Origin: Acidobacteriota bacterium
GTDB lineage: Bacteria; Acidobacteriota; Blastocatellia; Pyrinomonadales; Pyrinomonadaceae
Assembly (NCBI GenBank): GCA_016703965.1
Contig: JADJBB010000002.1
Span: 372,001 to 436,000 of the forward strand
Direction of reading: 5' to 3'
Length of the DNA: 64,000 nt
Shown here: positions 16,165 to 26,238 of the stretch, one piece after another
How positions within the stretch are numbered: the stretch's first letter is position 1
Layout of the letters: each line of letters begins with the position of its first letter
Notes under the pieces: generated by a model
Told to the model about the DNA's origin: nothing
The model's database searches: none
Seen by the model: only the letters and a program-made list of their open reading frames with translations
Position numbers and translations under genes: made by a program

Positions 16165-17580
16165 GTGAACAGCGCTGAGATCAAACAAATAGCGAAAGAG
16201 ATCGACGATGCAATGCGCGGACGAAAGTTCGGCAAGATTTTCCCGCTGTCGGCGACGTCATTTGCGATCGATTTTTACCCGCACGCCGGAAGCTATTTGT
16301 TCGCAGATTGTTGCTCAAGAACCGGATCGGCTTTCCTGATCGTTCGAAAACTGAAGGAACTTGAGAGATCCGCGGTCCATTCGAACGCATTTATCATTCA
16401 ACTCCGTAAGACACTGACCGGAAGGGAACTGACCAGAAGTTCCGAAGATGCCGGTTCAATATCGCTCGAATTGTCCGGGGAAGACGATGTCCATACTTTG
16501 GTGATCCAACTGAGCGGCGGTTCGCCGAATGTCTTTGTCATTGACAAGGAAGGCGTGATAGTTGCAGCAGCGAGAACCTCGGACCGGGACGGCCAGAAGG
16601 TCGGAGATGTTTATGCCGGGCCTCGCGTGGATCAAGACGCCAAATGTGAAAGACCTGACCTGCAGGGCGGGACTTTGTCGCCTATTCTTGACGCTGAGAG
16701 GCGTCAATATGATTCCGCGGCCCGATTTGAGCTGCTGGCTAGGGAAGCCCGCAAAAAATTAAAGAGCGAGTTCGCAAAGCGGCGGAGGCTGCTCTCTAAT
16801 CTCAACGGCGACCTCGCTCAGCATGGGAACGCCGAGCAGTGGAAGAAATTCGGGGACCTGATCCTGGCGAACATTTCAAATCTACGGCGCGAGTCCGATA
16901 CGATCTACGTGACCGACTATTTTGATCCCAAAATGAGCGAGATCGGGATCGCGGCCGATCGCGATCAACCGCCAACCGAAGCTGCAGAGACCTATTTTCG
17001 CAAATATACCAAAGCCCGCAACGCCGTGATTGCGATCGCTGAACGCAAAAAAGCCGTCAATGCGGAAATCGAGCAGCTTGAGCGGCGCCAGGAAGCAATA
17101 GAACAAGCTATATCGTCGCAAGATGAAGGAAAGTTAAGCGAGTTTGTTTCTGCAAAACATGTTGAGCCTCAAGCCTCGAAAGAGAAAAAAAAGGCGGATA
17201 GTTTTACGGGAGCTAGAAAATTCGTCTCAGGCGACGGTTTTGAAATAATGGTTGGGAAGAAGGCAAAAGATAACGACCATCTGACCTTTCGCATAGCAAG
17301 ATCCCACGATACCTGGCTGCACGCTGCTGACTATCCCGGCTCGCACGTGATAATACGCAACCCAAATCGTACGGAGATCCCCGTCACAACACTTGTTGAG
17401 GCCGCCCGATTAGCTGCTTTTTACAGCGACGCCCGCGAAAAACCGAAGGCAGCCGTTAACTACACTCAAAAAAAGTTCGTCAATAAGCCAAAGCGAGCCG
17501 CTCCGGGGCTCGCAAGTTTATCAAGCTTCAAAACTATTTTGGTGGAATCGGGATTTCCGGAAACTGTTGTTAAGTCTTAG
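16165..17580 (+). CDS. NFACT-family protein, RqcH-like
   Basis: A 471-residue protein with the NFACT layout: NFACT-N domain (1 to about 170), a helical, coiled-coil middle (about 185-325, KLKSEFAKRRRLLSNL, AERKKAVNAEIEQLE) and a C-terminal NFACT-R domain (about 345-450, ARKFVSGDGFEIMVG, LTFRIARSHDTWLHA, PGSHVIIRN). In B. subtilis RqcH binds stalled 50S subunits and directs alanine tailing; the same role is inferred here. Older annotations call the family fibronectin-binding protein. The start is GTG at 16165, 20 bp after a terminator. It converges on the TlpA gene, only 2 bp apart. Confidence 0.85.
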   Translation: MNSAEIKQIAKEIDDAMRGRKFGKIFPLSATSFAIDFYPHAGSYLFADCCSRTGSAFLIVRKLKELERSAVHSNAFIIQLRKTLTGRELTRSSEDAGSISLELSGEDDVHTLVIQLSGGSPNVFVIDKEGVIVAAARTSDRDGQKVGDVYAGPRVDQDAKCERPDLQGGTLSPILDAERRQYDSAARFELLAREARKKLKSEFAKRRRLLSNLNGDLAQHGNAEQWKKFGDLILANISNLRRESDTIYVTDYFDPKMSEIGIAADRDQPPTEAAETYFRKYTKARNAVIAIAERKKAVNAEIEQLERRQEAIEQAISSQDEGKLSEFVSAKHVEPQASKEKKKADSFTGARKFVSGDGFEIMVGKKAKDNDHLTFRIARSHDTWLHAADYPGSHVIIRNPNRTEIPVTTLVEAARLAAFYSDAREKPKAAVNYTQKKFVNKPKRAAPGLASLSSFKTILVESGFPETVVKS

Positions 17581-17582
17581 AT

Positions 17583-18203
17583 CTAGGATTCAGCCATCGT
17601 TTTATCGAGTGTATTCTTCATTGAATCGATAACACGCTGTCCGCCACCGACGAAGACGCCCCTGAGGTGGCCCTCGCGGTCAACCAGCAAAGTCTGCGGA
17701 ACAACTTGCTGCTTACTGATCTGATAGAACTGGATGGTCGACGCATTCGGGCTCCGAGCGATCGTGTAGTTGAGTTTCATCTTCTCGACGAACGCCTTTA
17801 TCTGTTCAATAGATTCGGGTGTGCCGCTGCCGTCGCCGATATTGAGACCGATTATCTCGAGGCCCTGAGCGGCGTATTTGTTCTGCATTTCAACAAGATG
17901 AGGCATTTCCTCGCGGCAAGGACCGCACCACGTGCCCCAAATATTGAGCAGCAAAACCTTCCCTTTCTTTTCCGAAACCTTAAATTTAGAACCGTCAAGT
18001 AGTTCGAAATCAGCCTCGGCGAGGCCGGATGCAAGTGGCGGATATTCGCTGGATTTGCTGTTTTTCGTTTCGTTGGAATTGGAGGCAGATTTCGAGGTAT
18101 TCGTGTTGGCAACGTTCGCTCCAGTTCCGGCGCAGCCTGTCAGCATCGAAAACACGAGGCAAAGTGATACAAAAAATGTTAAGTTACGTACGATCTCTTT
18201 CAT
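17583..18203 (-). CDS. TlpA/ResA-type thiol-disulfide oxidoreductase lipoprotein
   Basis: A 206-residue thioredoxin-fold lipoprotein. The signal peptide ends in a lipobox (MLTGC), then a Ser/Asn/Thr-rich linker, then the thioredoxin domain with NIWGTWCGPCREEMP (active site WCGPC) and the cis-Pro loop VVPQTLLVD. It should reduce or isomerise disulfides in the periplasm, for example during cytochrome c maturation. ATG at 18203 is preferred over a start at 18278, which would put an odd hydrophobic leader before the lipoprotein signal. Confidence 0.88.
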   Translation of the reverse strand: MKEIVRNLTFFVSLCLVFSMLTGCAGTGANVANTNTSKSASNSNETKNSKSSEYPPLASGLAEADFELLDGSKFKVSEKKGKVLLLNIWGTWCGPCREEMPHLVEMQNKYAAQGLEIIGLNIGDGSGTPESIEQIKAFVEKMKLNYTIARSPNASTIQFYQISKQQVVPQTLLVDREGHLRGVFVGGGQRVIDSMKNTLDKTMAES

Positions 18204-18330
18204 AAACTCAATACTCAATTCCTCAACGCGTTCCCAAACTATACATGTAATGATACAAAATACGAAAAATATTCGCACGGAACAATGTGATCAATACGCG
18301 GCGGTGGTCTTATTGCAGGACAAGTAGTTT

Positions 18331-18371
18331 AAAAAGAGAAGTGCGGCTTGGTTTCGGGAAACTCAAGCCGC
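18331..18371 (-). terminator. Rho-independent terminator after the FtsB-like gene
   Basis: GCGGCTTG (18343-18350) pairs with CAAGCCGC (18364-18371), with GTTT/AAAC extending the stem inward. On the minus strand a CTCTTTTT tract follows. It lies about 105 bp past the stop at 18477. Confidence 0.7.
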
Positions 18372-18476
18372 TAATTACGGATAGGCATTTACTGTAGGCC
18401 TCGCGGAGCTGTAGGCAAAAGGGCGGATTTTCAATGGGCAGGGCAATGTGCCGAATGAACAACTCCTCCGCGTAAG

Positions 18477-18851
18477 TTAGTTCGCCGGCACGGGAACTTT
18501 TTCTGGTTGAATACGGATCCCAATTCGTTTGGCCTCATGTTGGATGACCTGGGGATCAGTTTTCAACGAATGTATCTCTTCCTGCAGAGCCAGATTCTCA
18601 TCCATGAGATTCTCTATCTGGCTAGCAAGTTTGACGTTTTGATCAGCCTCTGCCCGAACGTCGGAAACCGCCCGGAAATTGATCGAAACGCATATCATTA
18701 CAAAGATCGAAATCACGATCAGGAACGAAAGCCACCACGGGGCCGTTCGACGATCCGCTGCGGCGGTTACGCGTCGATTTTTCGCGGGTGCGGGCCTCTT
18801 AGCCGCCGTTCGGCGGGGGCTATCCCAATAAATATCTGCGGCCTTGCTCAA
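18477..18851 (-). CDS. FtsB/DivIC-like septum formation initiator
   Basis: A 124-residue bitopic protein: a basic cytosolic N terminus (residues 1-37), one membrane helix (about 38-58, WWLSFLIVISIFVMICV), then a periplasmic coiled coil (about 64-100, ENLMDENLALQEEIHSL) and a DPQVIQHEAKRIGIR segment typical of the family. FtsB with FtsL and FtsQ activates septal cell-wall synthesis. It overlaps the end of the phosphohexomutase gene by 32 bp, so both are on one transcript. Weak alternative: another small coiled-coil membrane protein. Confidence 0.75.
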   Translation of the reverse strand: MSKAADIYWDSPRRTAAKRPAPAKNRRVTAAADRRTAPWWLSFLIVISIFVMICVSINFRAVSDVRAEADQNVKLASQIENLMDENLALQEEIHSLKTDPQVIQHEAKRIGIRIQPEKVPVPAN

Positions 18852-20211
18852 GTAAATTCTCCAGATCGTCTTTGGTTTCGCTTTCGGCGTAGATTCTGAC
18901 CATCGGCTCGGTGCCCGACGGCCTCATAAGCATCCATGCGTTATTCTCAAATAGAAACTTAACGCCATCCATGCGGTTAATACTCTCAACCTTTCGACCG
19001 CCGATCTCAGTCGGCTCTTGTTCAAGCTTAGCTTTAAGCTTATCGGCAACTTCGGGAGTTAACTTTAGCCCGATGCGGCCCGATTCTAATTTTCCTACAC
19101 GGCGGTAAAGCTCATTTAGCTGCTCCGTAAGGCTGGTCTGCCTCGCGGCGACTGCCTCGGCGGCCAATAAACAGGCCAGAATTCCATCCTTTTCCGGATA
19201 ATGGCCGCGTATCGAAAGGCCTGCAGATTCCTCGCCGCCGAGGATGATCTCGTCTTTGTTTATCAATTCGCCGATGAATTTGAAGCCTACGGGCGTTTCG
19301 TAAAGCTTGATATTCCGCTCTTTGGCAACCCTGTCGACCAAATGAGATGTCGCCACACTGCGGGCCACGCCATTCGTCCACCCACGGCTCTCTGCCAAAT
19401 AATCTGTCAATAAAGCAACCAGCTGGTTGGGCGTAATGAACTTTCCGTTCGCATCTATAACCCCAAATCTGTCACCATCGCCATCAGTTGCAATGCCAAG
19501 CGTCAAATTCTTGCTCGTAACTGCCAATTTCAATTCGTCGAGATGATCTTCCCCGGGTTCCGGCGACATGCCGCCAAAGGTAACGTCACGCCAATCGTGT
19601 ATCGTCTCAACTTCTGATCCATGATCCCGCAGGCACTTATCCAGGTATCCGCGGCCCGTTCCCCACAATGCGTCGTAGGCATATCTGCCCTTCGCTGCAG
19701 CGATTATGTCAAACTTGATCTTTTTCCCAATATCCTCTAGATACGAAGGCTGTGCGTCGAACTCGATGATCGAACCGCCGCTCTCGTCAGATGTCGTAAC
19801 CTTCTCAATTATCCCGAGCTCGATCTGCTTGGTAATATCAGGCAGAGCCGGGGCTCCGTCAGCGGTCGAGAATTTTATGCCCTGATATTCCGGCGGATTA
19901 TGCGACGCGGTGAAGTTTATACCGCCGGCCGCGCGGTTGCTGCGGATCGCATACGATATTGTCGGTGTCGGCGTCGGGCCGGTACAAAGCAGAACTCGAA
20001 AGCCCTTTTGTTCCGCGATCCCAGCTGCGACGGCTGCGAATTTCTCACCCATGAAGCGAGAATCGTGTCCGATGACCAATAGTCTTTCCGTCTTCGGCGG
20101 AACGGTTGTCAAATAGCTGCAGATAGATCCGATAACCAGCTTTACGTTTTCGAACGTGAAATCTTCCGCGATAATCGCCCGCCATCCGGATGTTCCAAAA
20201 CGTATGGACAT
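18820..20211 (-). CDS. Phosphoglucomutase/phosphomannomutase family enzyme
   Basis: A 463-residue alpha-D-phosphohexomutase. All four site motifs are present: phosphoserine loop TASHNP (Ser103), metal loop DGDGDR (243-248), sugar-binding GGEES (325-329), and phosphate-binding RPSGTEP near the C terminus. It interconverts hexose 1- and 6-phosphates. The N terminus FGTSGWRA fits the PGM/PMM group more than GlmM; specificity for glucose, mannose or glucosamine cannot be settled. Upstream lies a 490-bp intergenic region shared with the divergent radical SAM gene. Confidence 0.88.
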   Translation of the reverse strand: MSIRFGTSGWRAIIAEDFTFENVKLVIGSICSYLTTVPPKTERLLVIGHDSRFMGEKFAAVAAGIAEQKGFRVLLCTGPTPTPTISYAIRSNRAAGGINFTASHNPPEYQGIKFSTADGAPALPDITKQIELGIIEKVTTSDESGGSIIEFDAQPSYLEDIGKKIKFDIIAAAKGRYAYDALWGTGRGYLDKCLRDHGSEVETIHDWRDVTFGGMSPEPGEDHLDELKLAVTSKNLTLGIATDGDGDRFGVIDANGKFITPNQLVALLTDYLAESRGWTNGVARSVATSHLVDRVAKERNIKLYETPVGFKFIGELINKDEIILGGEESAGLSIRGHYPEKDGILACLLAAEAVAARQTSLTEQLNELYRRVGKLESGRIGLKLTPEVADKLKAKLEQEPTEIGGRKVESINRMDGVKFLFENNAWMLMRPSGTEPMVRIYAESETKDDLENLLEQGRRYLLG

Positions 20212-20702
20212 AAGCCAATCTTTTCGTGCTAGTGAAGCCGGTAACCCAATTTCCCGTGAAGTGGTAAGACTTTAACATAGGCTTAAACCCGTGTAAAGCA
20301 GTTGCTAAAGAATATATAAGATATGTATTTTCAACAAGATAGATATAGCTCCCTGACGTATGACCTTACTTTATTCCAAAAAGACGAACAATATATGAAC
20401 GAAATCTTTAAGCGCTATCATTAGGGATGAATTGCATCGAGTGAGTAAGGCGTCTTCTGTATCAAATCGTCACATCGGATACAGTTGGTATAAAAGTGTA
20501 TCGTAATGGCGCGCAATTGTGATCATCACCGCGTACGAATAAGCTATTGAAAACAAGAGGTTTAGGGCTGATCTTTGGCCCAATAGATATGCCGAACGGC
20601 ATGGCACACGCTTTGCATTCGCCTGAGTGTATAAATTTGCGCCGTAATTCTACCATCGCGTACCTGTTCGGCGATTTTGACCCTATTGGAGAAAATATTT
20701 CA
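20212..20702 (+). other. 490-bp divergent intergenic region
   Basis: It lies between the phosphohexomutase (minus) and radical SAM (plus) genes. It is AT-rich to about 20400. I see no RNA gene, known riboswitch or repeat. The open frame from TTG 20547 that would extend the radical SAM protein by 52 residues has no family resemblance. Confidence 0.5.
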
Positions 20703-22742
<2,040 letters not shown>

Positions 22743-22821
22743 TGACTGGAGCAGCCGGTTGCGTTTCGCAACACTGGCAAGTATTTTTTGCCAGAACCAT
22801 CACTGCTTGCCAGTATTTCAG

Positions 22822-22855
22822 AAAAGCCTCGTCGAGCGATCGACGAGGCTTTTTT
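22822..22855 (+). terminator. Strong terminator after the radical SAM gene
   Basis: A 14-bp stem (22822-22835 with 22840-22853) closes a GCGA loop and runs into T6. The gene stop is 80 bp upstream. Confidence 0.9.
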
Positions 22856-23164
22856 CGACTCCGAGGGCAAGGTTCTCACCCTTAAACGATCGATCCAAAC
22901 GAGTCTACTTTACCAAGCAAATAAACCCGCGATAGATAGAGTCGGATCGCACGATTGATAGAGGCGAAACCGGAGTTTGGTAGAGGTATTTTGGAGTTTG
23001 TTCAAACGTGTGTCAGATTGACCAAATTTCGCAGAAAAAATTTGACCCACTTCGGTCGTGACGTTTCATAATGATACGTAAATGCAACGTTGTTGCAGAT
23101 ATGCAAATGCTTAAGCCGCTGTATGGGATCTGCTTCCGAAGATCGATGAAAGTTTGGCACCAAG
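22856..23164 (+). other. Intergenic stretch without a gene
   Basis: I see no intact gene. At 22973-23011 there is a 39-bp sequence whose close copy lies at 48848-48886. The rest is unremarkable. Confidence 0.5.
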
Positions 23165-23347
23165 GCCCTTCTCCGTTGGGGCGTGATGGTCGTGGATCTC
23201 GAATCAAAAGGCCGAGCGATGCCGGTCATCGGTTCGCTAATGGCCGCCACATCCCTCGCCCGCGACCTAACCCTCGTAACCCGAAATACACAGGATCTTG
23301 CCCACACAGGCGTCAAGATCTTCGATCCTTGGGCTCAGAAGAAATAG
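23165..23347 (+). pseudogene. C-terminal remnant of a VapC-type PIN-domain toxin
   Basis: In frame with the TAG at 23345-23347, the sequence reads as the last third of a VapC toxin: RWG.....LESKGRAMPVI, then AATSLARDLTLVTRNTQD and a TGVKIFDPW tail. The rest of the gene and any vapB antitoxin are missing. The usual catalytic aspartate of the PVID(S/G)L motif is Gly here (PVIGSL). It is a dead relic of a toxin-antitoxin system, marking this stretch as an accessory site. Confidence 0.8.
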
Positions 23348-23370
23348 CGGTAAGGTAGTCTCGCTCAAGC

Positions 23371-23402
23371 AAAGCCTCGTCGAGCGATCGGCGGGGCTTT
23401 TC
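23371..23402 (+). terminator. Terminator-like hairpin, near-copy of the one at 22822
   Basis: The left arm and loop AAGCCTCGTCGAGCGATCG repeat the 22826 hairpin; the right arm GGCGGGGCTTTT is slightly changed. The duplicate brackets the vapC remnant. Confidence 0.6.
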
Positions 23403-23884
23403 TTCTGCTCTTGTCGCTAACGGTGACGAATCTTAAGCCTAGGGTGCAACCCCGGGAATCGAACACATTGATCTTCTGTCGCCAACGGTGACAAAAAATC
23501 TCAGCGTAAATTGTGCGTCCTGTTCTGGCACAAAAGACGTGCGAGTGTTGCGGTAGGTCCGCAACCGCAGGGACGGATCATCTGAACTGGCTTAACCTAG
23601 GGGTTACGCCGAGCCTCCACCCCAGGCTTTAATGTCCGTCGGCGTTGGCGACAAGAAGTCGCTTCCCCGACCGTGCCGCCTGCACCATCTAGTCATGCGT
23701 CGGCGAAAGTTTATCAACGTACCTCTCACAGAGATACACCATCTCTTATCGCCGACCCAGGACAACCCGCAACTCCACCGAACAATCGCTCTAGAACCTA
23801 CTGCTGTTCCTTCCCCCTTTGACTCCTCCTGTAAACGTGACTTATAGTCCGTTGTCTCAAAGTTGTCACCCAAGCATACTTACC
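23403..23884. repeat. Degenerate repeat stretch without intact genes
   Basis: TGTCGCTAACGGTGAC (about 23413) and TGTCGCCAACGGTGAC (about 23478) are near-identical direct copies. CCTAGGGTGCAACCCCGGG (about 23439) and CCTAGGGGTTACGCC with CCCCAGGCTTTAATG (about 23596) look like decayed members of the repeats at 26871 and 27366. Open frames in both strands here show no family resemblance. Confidence 0.5.
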
Positions 23885-23887
23885 TAG

Positions 23888-24040
23888 TGCATCACAAAAA
23901 TTGGGGAAAGTATCAAAGAATTACGATCCAACCTAGGAATTAGCCAGGAGCCCTTAGCTCATATGGCAGGTCTAGATCGCACCTACGTTAACAGTGTTGA
24001 AAATGGGAAGCGAAACACCATTAAAGTGGGGGTCGAATGA
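23888..24040 (+). pseudogene. Xre-type HTH regulator fragment (controller-like)
   Basis: The frame ending TGA at 24038-24040 encodes a Cro/C1-type HTH: IGESIKELRSNLGISQEPLA then HMAGLDRTYVNSVENGKRN, the pattern of R-M controller proteins (SQEELA, LDRTYISxVERGKRN). There is a stop at 23885-23887 and no ATG, GTG or TTG before the HTH, and the protein ends right after the GKRN turn, so both ends look eroded. Its stop overlaps the next start (ATGA at 24037), the relic of a coupled operon. Confidence 0.75.
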
Positions 24041-24297
24041 AAGTAGATTTTTACTTGATAACGGTCGTGCATTGCAAAAAGGGGTTAGCACACCATGTCG
24101 CGAATCTAATATTTGAGGAAACGTGTATCTTCGAAAAAATGGTAGGTGATGAGGATTCCTTGCACATCTTTACAGATTCGAATTTTGAGCTTATTGAGAA
24201 TGATAAGAAGCTTCTAACTGAAATAATATTAGAGCTCGGGGAAGCTGTGAATCATCGACATTTTACGACCAACCGATATACTAACAAATATGCTTAG
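24037..24297 (+). CDS. Hypothetical 86-residue protein of the decayed R-M island
   Basis: A small soluble protein with no recognised domain; it starts MKVDFYLITVVH and is mostly alpha/beta. Start overlaps the Xre fragment (ATGA) and its end overlaps the next gene by 8 bp. The AT-rich composition differs sharply from flanking core genes, indicating transfer. Function unknown; an R-M accessory role is only suggested by context. Confidence 0.55.
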   Translation: MKVDFYLITVVHCKKGLAHHVANLIFEETCIFEKMVGDEDSLHIFTDSNFELIENDKKLLTEIILELGEAVNHRHFTTNRYTNKYA

Positions 24298-24796
24298 GTA
24301 TCAGTTTTTTCCCCGATCAACTGCGGTAACTCATGAAATATCAGAGATCATTCAGTGTTTTCAAAGAAATTTTGAACAGATAAACTCTGATAATAATAAC
24401 TACTCAAGTAATAAGGTATTGGAAATTCTTCGAGCGGATTTATCCGCCACAAACTTCACCGTTGAAACGGGCAAAAAAGATGAAAACAAGATAAAGGTCC
24501 CTGTTTTATTCGGACTGAATAACAAAATAGATAAATCCTTTAATGCCGATGCTCTTTCGCTTGACGGTAAAATTGTGATCGAAGTGGAAGCTGGAAGGGC
24601 TGTAGATAACAACCAGTTCCTGAAGGACATATTTCAAGCCTCAATGATGTTTGGTGTCGAGTATTTAGTCATTGCCGTCAGAAATGATTATCGCGGTGGG
24701 GATGACTTTCAAAAAATTTACGCGTTTCTCGAAACGATGTACATCAGCAGTAGAATCACTCTTCCATTAGACGGCATACTTCTTATTGGATACTAG
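24290..24796 (+). CDS. Hypothetical protein, possibly a nuclease of the R-M island
   Basis: A 168-residue protein. The central part, NADALSLDGKIVIEVEAGRA, places an Asp before a beta strand carrying E-V-E, which could be a PD-(D/E)xK-like core with Glu in place of the usual Lys; a helix (DNNQFLKDIFQASMMFG) and VEYLVIAVRNDY follow. Position between a controller-like HTH and a C5-methyltransferase fragment suggests a restriction endonuclease. The composition is very AT-rich (14 G/C of 60 in 24361-24420). It is intact as a frame, whereas its presumed partner methyltransferase is destroyed. Function call is weak. Confidence 0.55.
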   Translation: MLRYQFFPRSTAVTHEISEIIQCFQRNFEQINSDNNNYSSNKVLEILRADLSATNFTVETGKKDENKIKVPVLFGLNNKIDKSFNADALSLDGKIVIEVEAGRAVDNNQFLKDIFQASMMFGVEYLVIAVRNDYRGGDDFQKIYAFLETMYISSRITLPLDGILLIGY

Positions 24797-24829
24797 TCGA
24801 ACTCCATACCTAATCGGGACGGCGATCGC

Positions 24830-24865
24830 TCCGAATGCGGAAGCCCGCACGAAGTAAGGGCGTTC
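24830..24865 (+). repeat. Left inverted end of the transposase unit
   Basis: 36 bp, exact reverse complement of 25488-25523. Confidence 0.9.
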
Positions 24866-24872
24866 GTTGTGA

Positions 24873-25409
24873 TTATTCAACAAGGTCGAAGGGAAGATCG
24901 CTCTGGCAATAAAGTACGTAATCTATCGCTCCACTAACATGTCTTGGTTTCCATAAATACCTGCGGCTACGACCGCGTGACCACACTTTTGTATCCAAAG
25001 AGACCAACAATGCTTCGCGTAGCATTTTGGTCGCGTTCGCCTTCAGTGCGTCCGCTATTCGTTCTGGTTTCATCTGTGCAGAAACAACCGCGTGAGCATG
25101 ATTTGACCGTACGTTAACTGCTGATAGACCGTACCCACGTCGCTGGCAGAGTTCTTTGATCGCCGATTCAACAATTCGACGCATAGGTTTTGTGAGAATG
25201 AATGGAGGCTGTTTCATTTCCTCCCTCATCGCTAGTTCCAATTCGGGTTTCGGCCGGATTTTTGACTTGCCGTAATGGTTTCTTCCATCCCGTCCTATCG
25301 ACTCGCGTTGGTCACCATGTAACCACGTGCCGAAAGTGCGAAAGGTCAAAAGATAAGCGAGGGGAAACTCATTTTCGTCGTAGATATCGAATCCATAATC
25401 GTCCTGCAT
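24873..25409 (-). CDS. REP-associated tyrosine transposase (RAYT, Y1/IS200-like)
   Basis: A 178-residue single-strand transposase of the HUH/Y1 superfamily. The metal-binding pair is His104 and His106 in SNHAHAVVS, preceded by the family strand LSAVNVRSNHAHAVV. The nucleophile is one of the tyrosines of IDYVLYCQ (Y164 or Y167). The N-terminal FPLAYLLTFRTFGTWLHGD is typical of the acidobacterial RAYT branch. RAYTs move or amplify REP palindromes by hairpin-specific cleavage. An ATG at 25433 is an alternative start; neither has a ribosome site. All motifs are intact, so it may be active. Confidence 0.88.
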   Translation of the reverse strand: MQDDYGFDIYDENEFPLAYLLTFRTFGTWLHGDQRESIGRDGRNHYGKSKIRPKPELELAMREEMKQPPFILTKPMRRIVESAIKELCQRRGYGLSAVNVRSNHAHAVVSAQMKPERIADALKANATKMLREALLVSLDTKVWSRGRSRRYLWKPRHVSGAIDYVLYCQSDLPFDLVE

Positions 25410-25487
25410 ATGGTTTTTTGAGCAATTATGCAACAGATTGTTTTGGCGTCAAAGTTTTGAATCTGCCTTAGCCGTGTCGAAGGCTAA

Positions 25488-25523
25488 GAACGCCCTTACT
25501 TCGTGCGGGCTTCCGCATTCGGA
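25488..25523 (-). repeat. Right inverted end of the transposase unit
   Basis: 36 bp, exact reverse complement of 24830-24865. Confidence 0.9.
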
Positions 25524-25781
25524 TTGAACTATATCGCCGTTTTGATTGTGCGCCAATGTGCTCGTATCCAGACGTTTCCTGATGATTTTAATTTCTGCTA
25601 CAAGAGTATTGCTGCGGGATACAAAATGATTGGCAATGCCGTTGCTGTTAAGATGGCCGAGGCTCTTGCCCGTGCGATCAAGAAGGACTTTCAGAAATTG
25701 TGGATTTCCCAGGACTATATTGTTGAAGAAGAATGGCAGCCGAATTCCAGTTCAAAACGTCGCCTGAGCGTTCACGGTTAA
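25524..25781 (+). pseudogene. C-terminal fragment of a DNA cytosine-C5 methyltransferase
   Basis: From the edge of the transposase unit the frame reads ...VRQCARIQTFPDDFNF, YKMIGNAVAVKMAEALA, the last two conserved motifs (IX end and X) of C5-cytosine methyltransferases. The N-terminal part of roughly 250-300 residues, with the SAM motif and catalytic PC, is absent; only 33 bp separate the upstream gene from the transposase unit. The frame overlaps the vsr frame by 49 bp as in intact dcm-vsr pairs. Confidence 0.88.
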
Positions 25782-26185
25782 TGAAGAAGATCAGGCTCAA
25801 GAATACTCAGCCTGAAAAACTTCTTCGAAAAGAATTAACTAGAATTGGTTTCCGATATCGCCTTAACTCGCCTAAGCTACCTGGAAAACCAGATATTGTA
25901 TTGAACCGGTATAACCTCGTCATCTTCATCGATGGCGAGTTTTGGCATGGGTTTGAGTGGGAAAAGAAGAAAACCCGAATAAAAGCGAATTGAGAATACT
26001 GGATTCCTAAATTCGAAAGCCCAATTGCGAGAGATAGGGCAAATAACGAGAAGCTCGGTGAGCTAGGCTTCGTGGTTCTCCGCTTTTGGGCGAACGAAAT
26101 AAAGAATGACCTTGCATCATGTGTCAAGCGAATTGCGGATCACTGTGTGTCCGGAACGATTTCGGCGATGGCAAGAAAAGGTTGA
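25733..26185 (+). pseudogene. Very-short-patch repair endonuclease (Vsr) with an in-frame stop
   Basis: A full-length vsr frame of about 150 codons broken by TGA at 25991-25993. Before it: SPERSRLMKKIRLKNTQPE, LPGKPDIVL, VIFIDGEFWHG (catalytic Asp, FWHG). After it: EYWIPKFE, RDRANNEKLGELGF and VVLRFWANEI, all Vsr motifs in the correct order. Family members usually have Asn-Arg before (E/D)YW; here N-stop-E, so a CGA to TGA change is the simplest cause. Vsr nicks T:G mismatches made by deamination of methylcytosine. Confidence 0.88.
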
Positions 26186-26200
26186 CAGAACTTCTTTTTC

Positions 26201-26230
26201 TTGACCTTGCGTTATAACGGGCGTTATAAT
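26201..26230 (+). promoter_or_regulatory. Promoter and likely operator of the AbrB-Doc operon
   Basis: TTGACC (26201-26206), 18-bp spacer, perfect TATAAT (26225-26230). Transcription should start only a base or two before the ATG at 26239, giving a leaderless or nearly leaderless mRNA; no Shine-Dalgarno is present. GCGTTATAA occurs twice (26209-26217, 26221-26229), 12 bp apart and covering the -10, and CGTTATAACG is a palindrome, so autorepression by the antitoxin complex is likely. Confidence 0.75.
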
Positions 26231-26238
26231 CTACAATC

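Larger units (their letters stand above)
24830..25523. mobile_element. REP-associated transposase unit with perfect 36-bp inverted ends
   Basis: Bases 24830-24865 and 25488-25523 are exact inverted copies of one another, starting TCCGAATGCGGAAGCCCGCA. Between them lies only the transposase gene, its stop 7 bp from the left copy. The unit sits inside the remains of an R-M module: the methyltransferase tail resumes at the right boundary. Confidence 0.8.

Noticed and set aside
23604..23873. Minus-strand open frame in the decayed repeat region
   Set aside because: Arg/Gly/Trp-rich with no recognisable domain; lies in degenerate repeat DNA.
25202..25471. Plus-strand open frame opposite the transposase
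   Set aside because: Antisense to a gene with intact HUH-type and tyrosine motifs.
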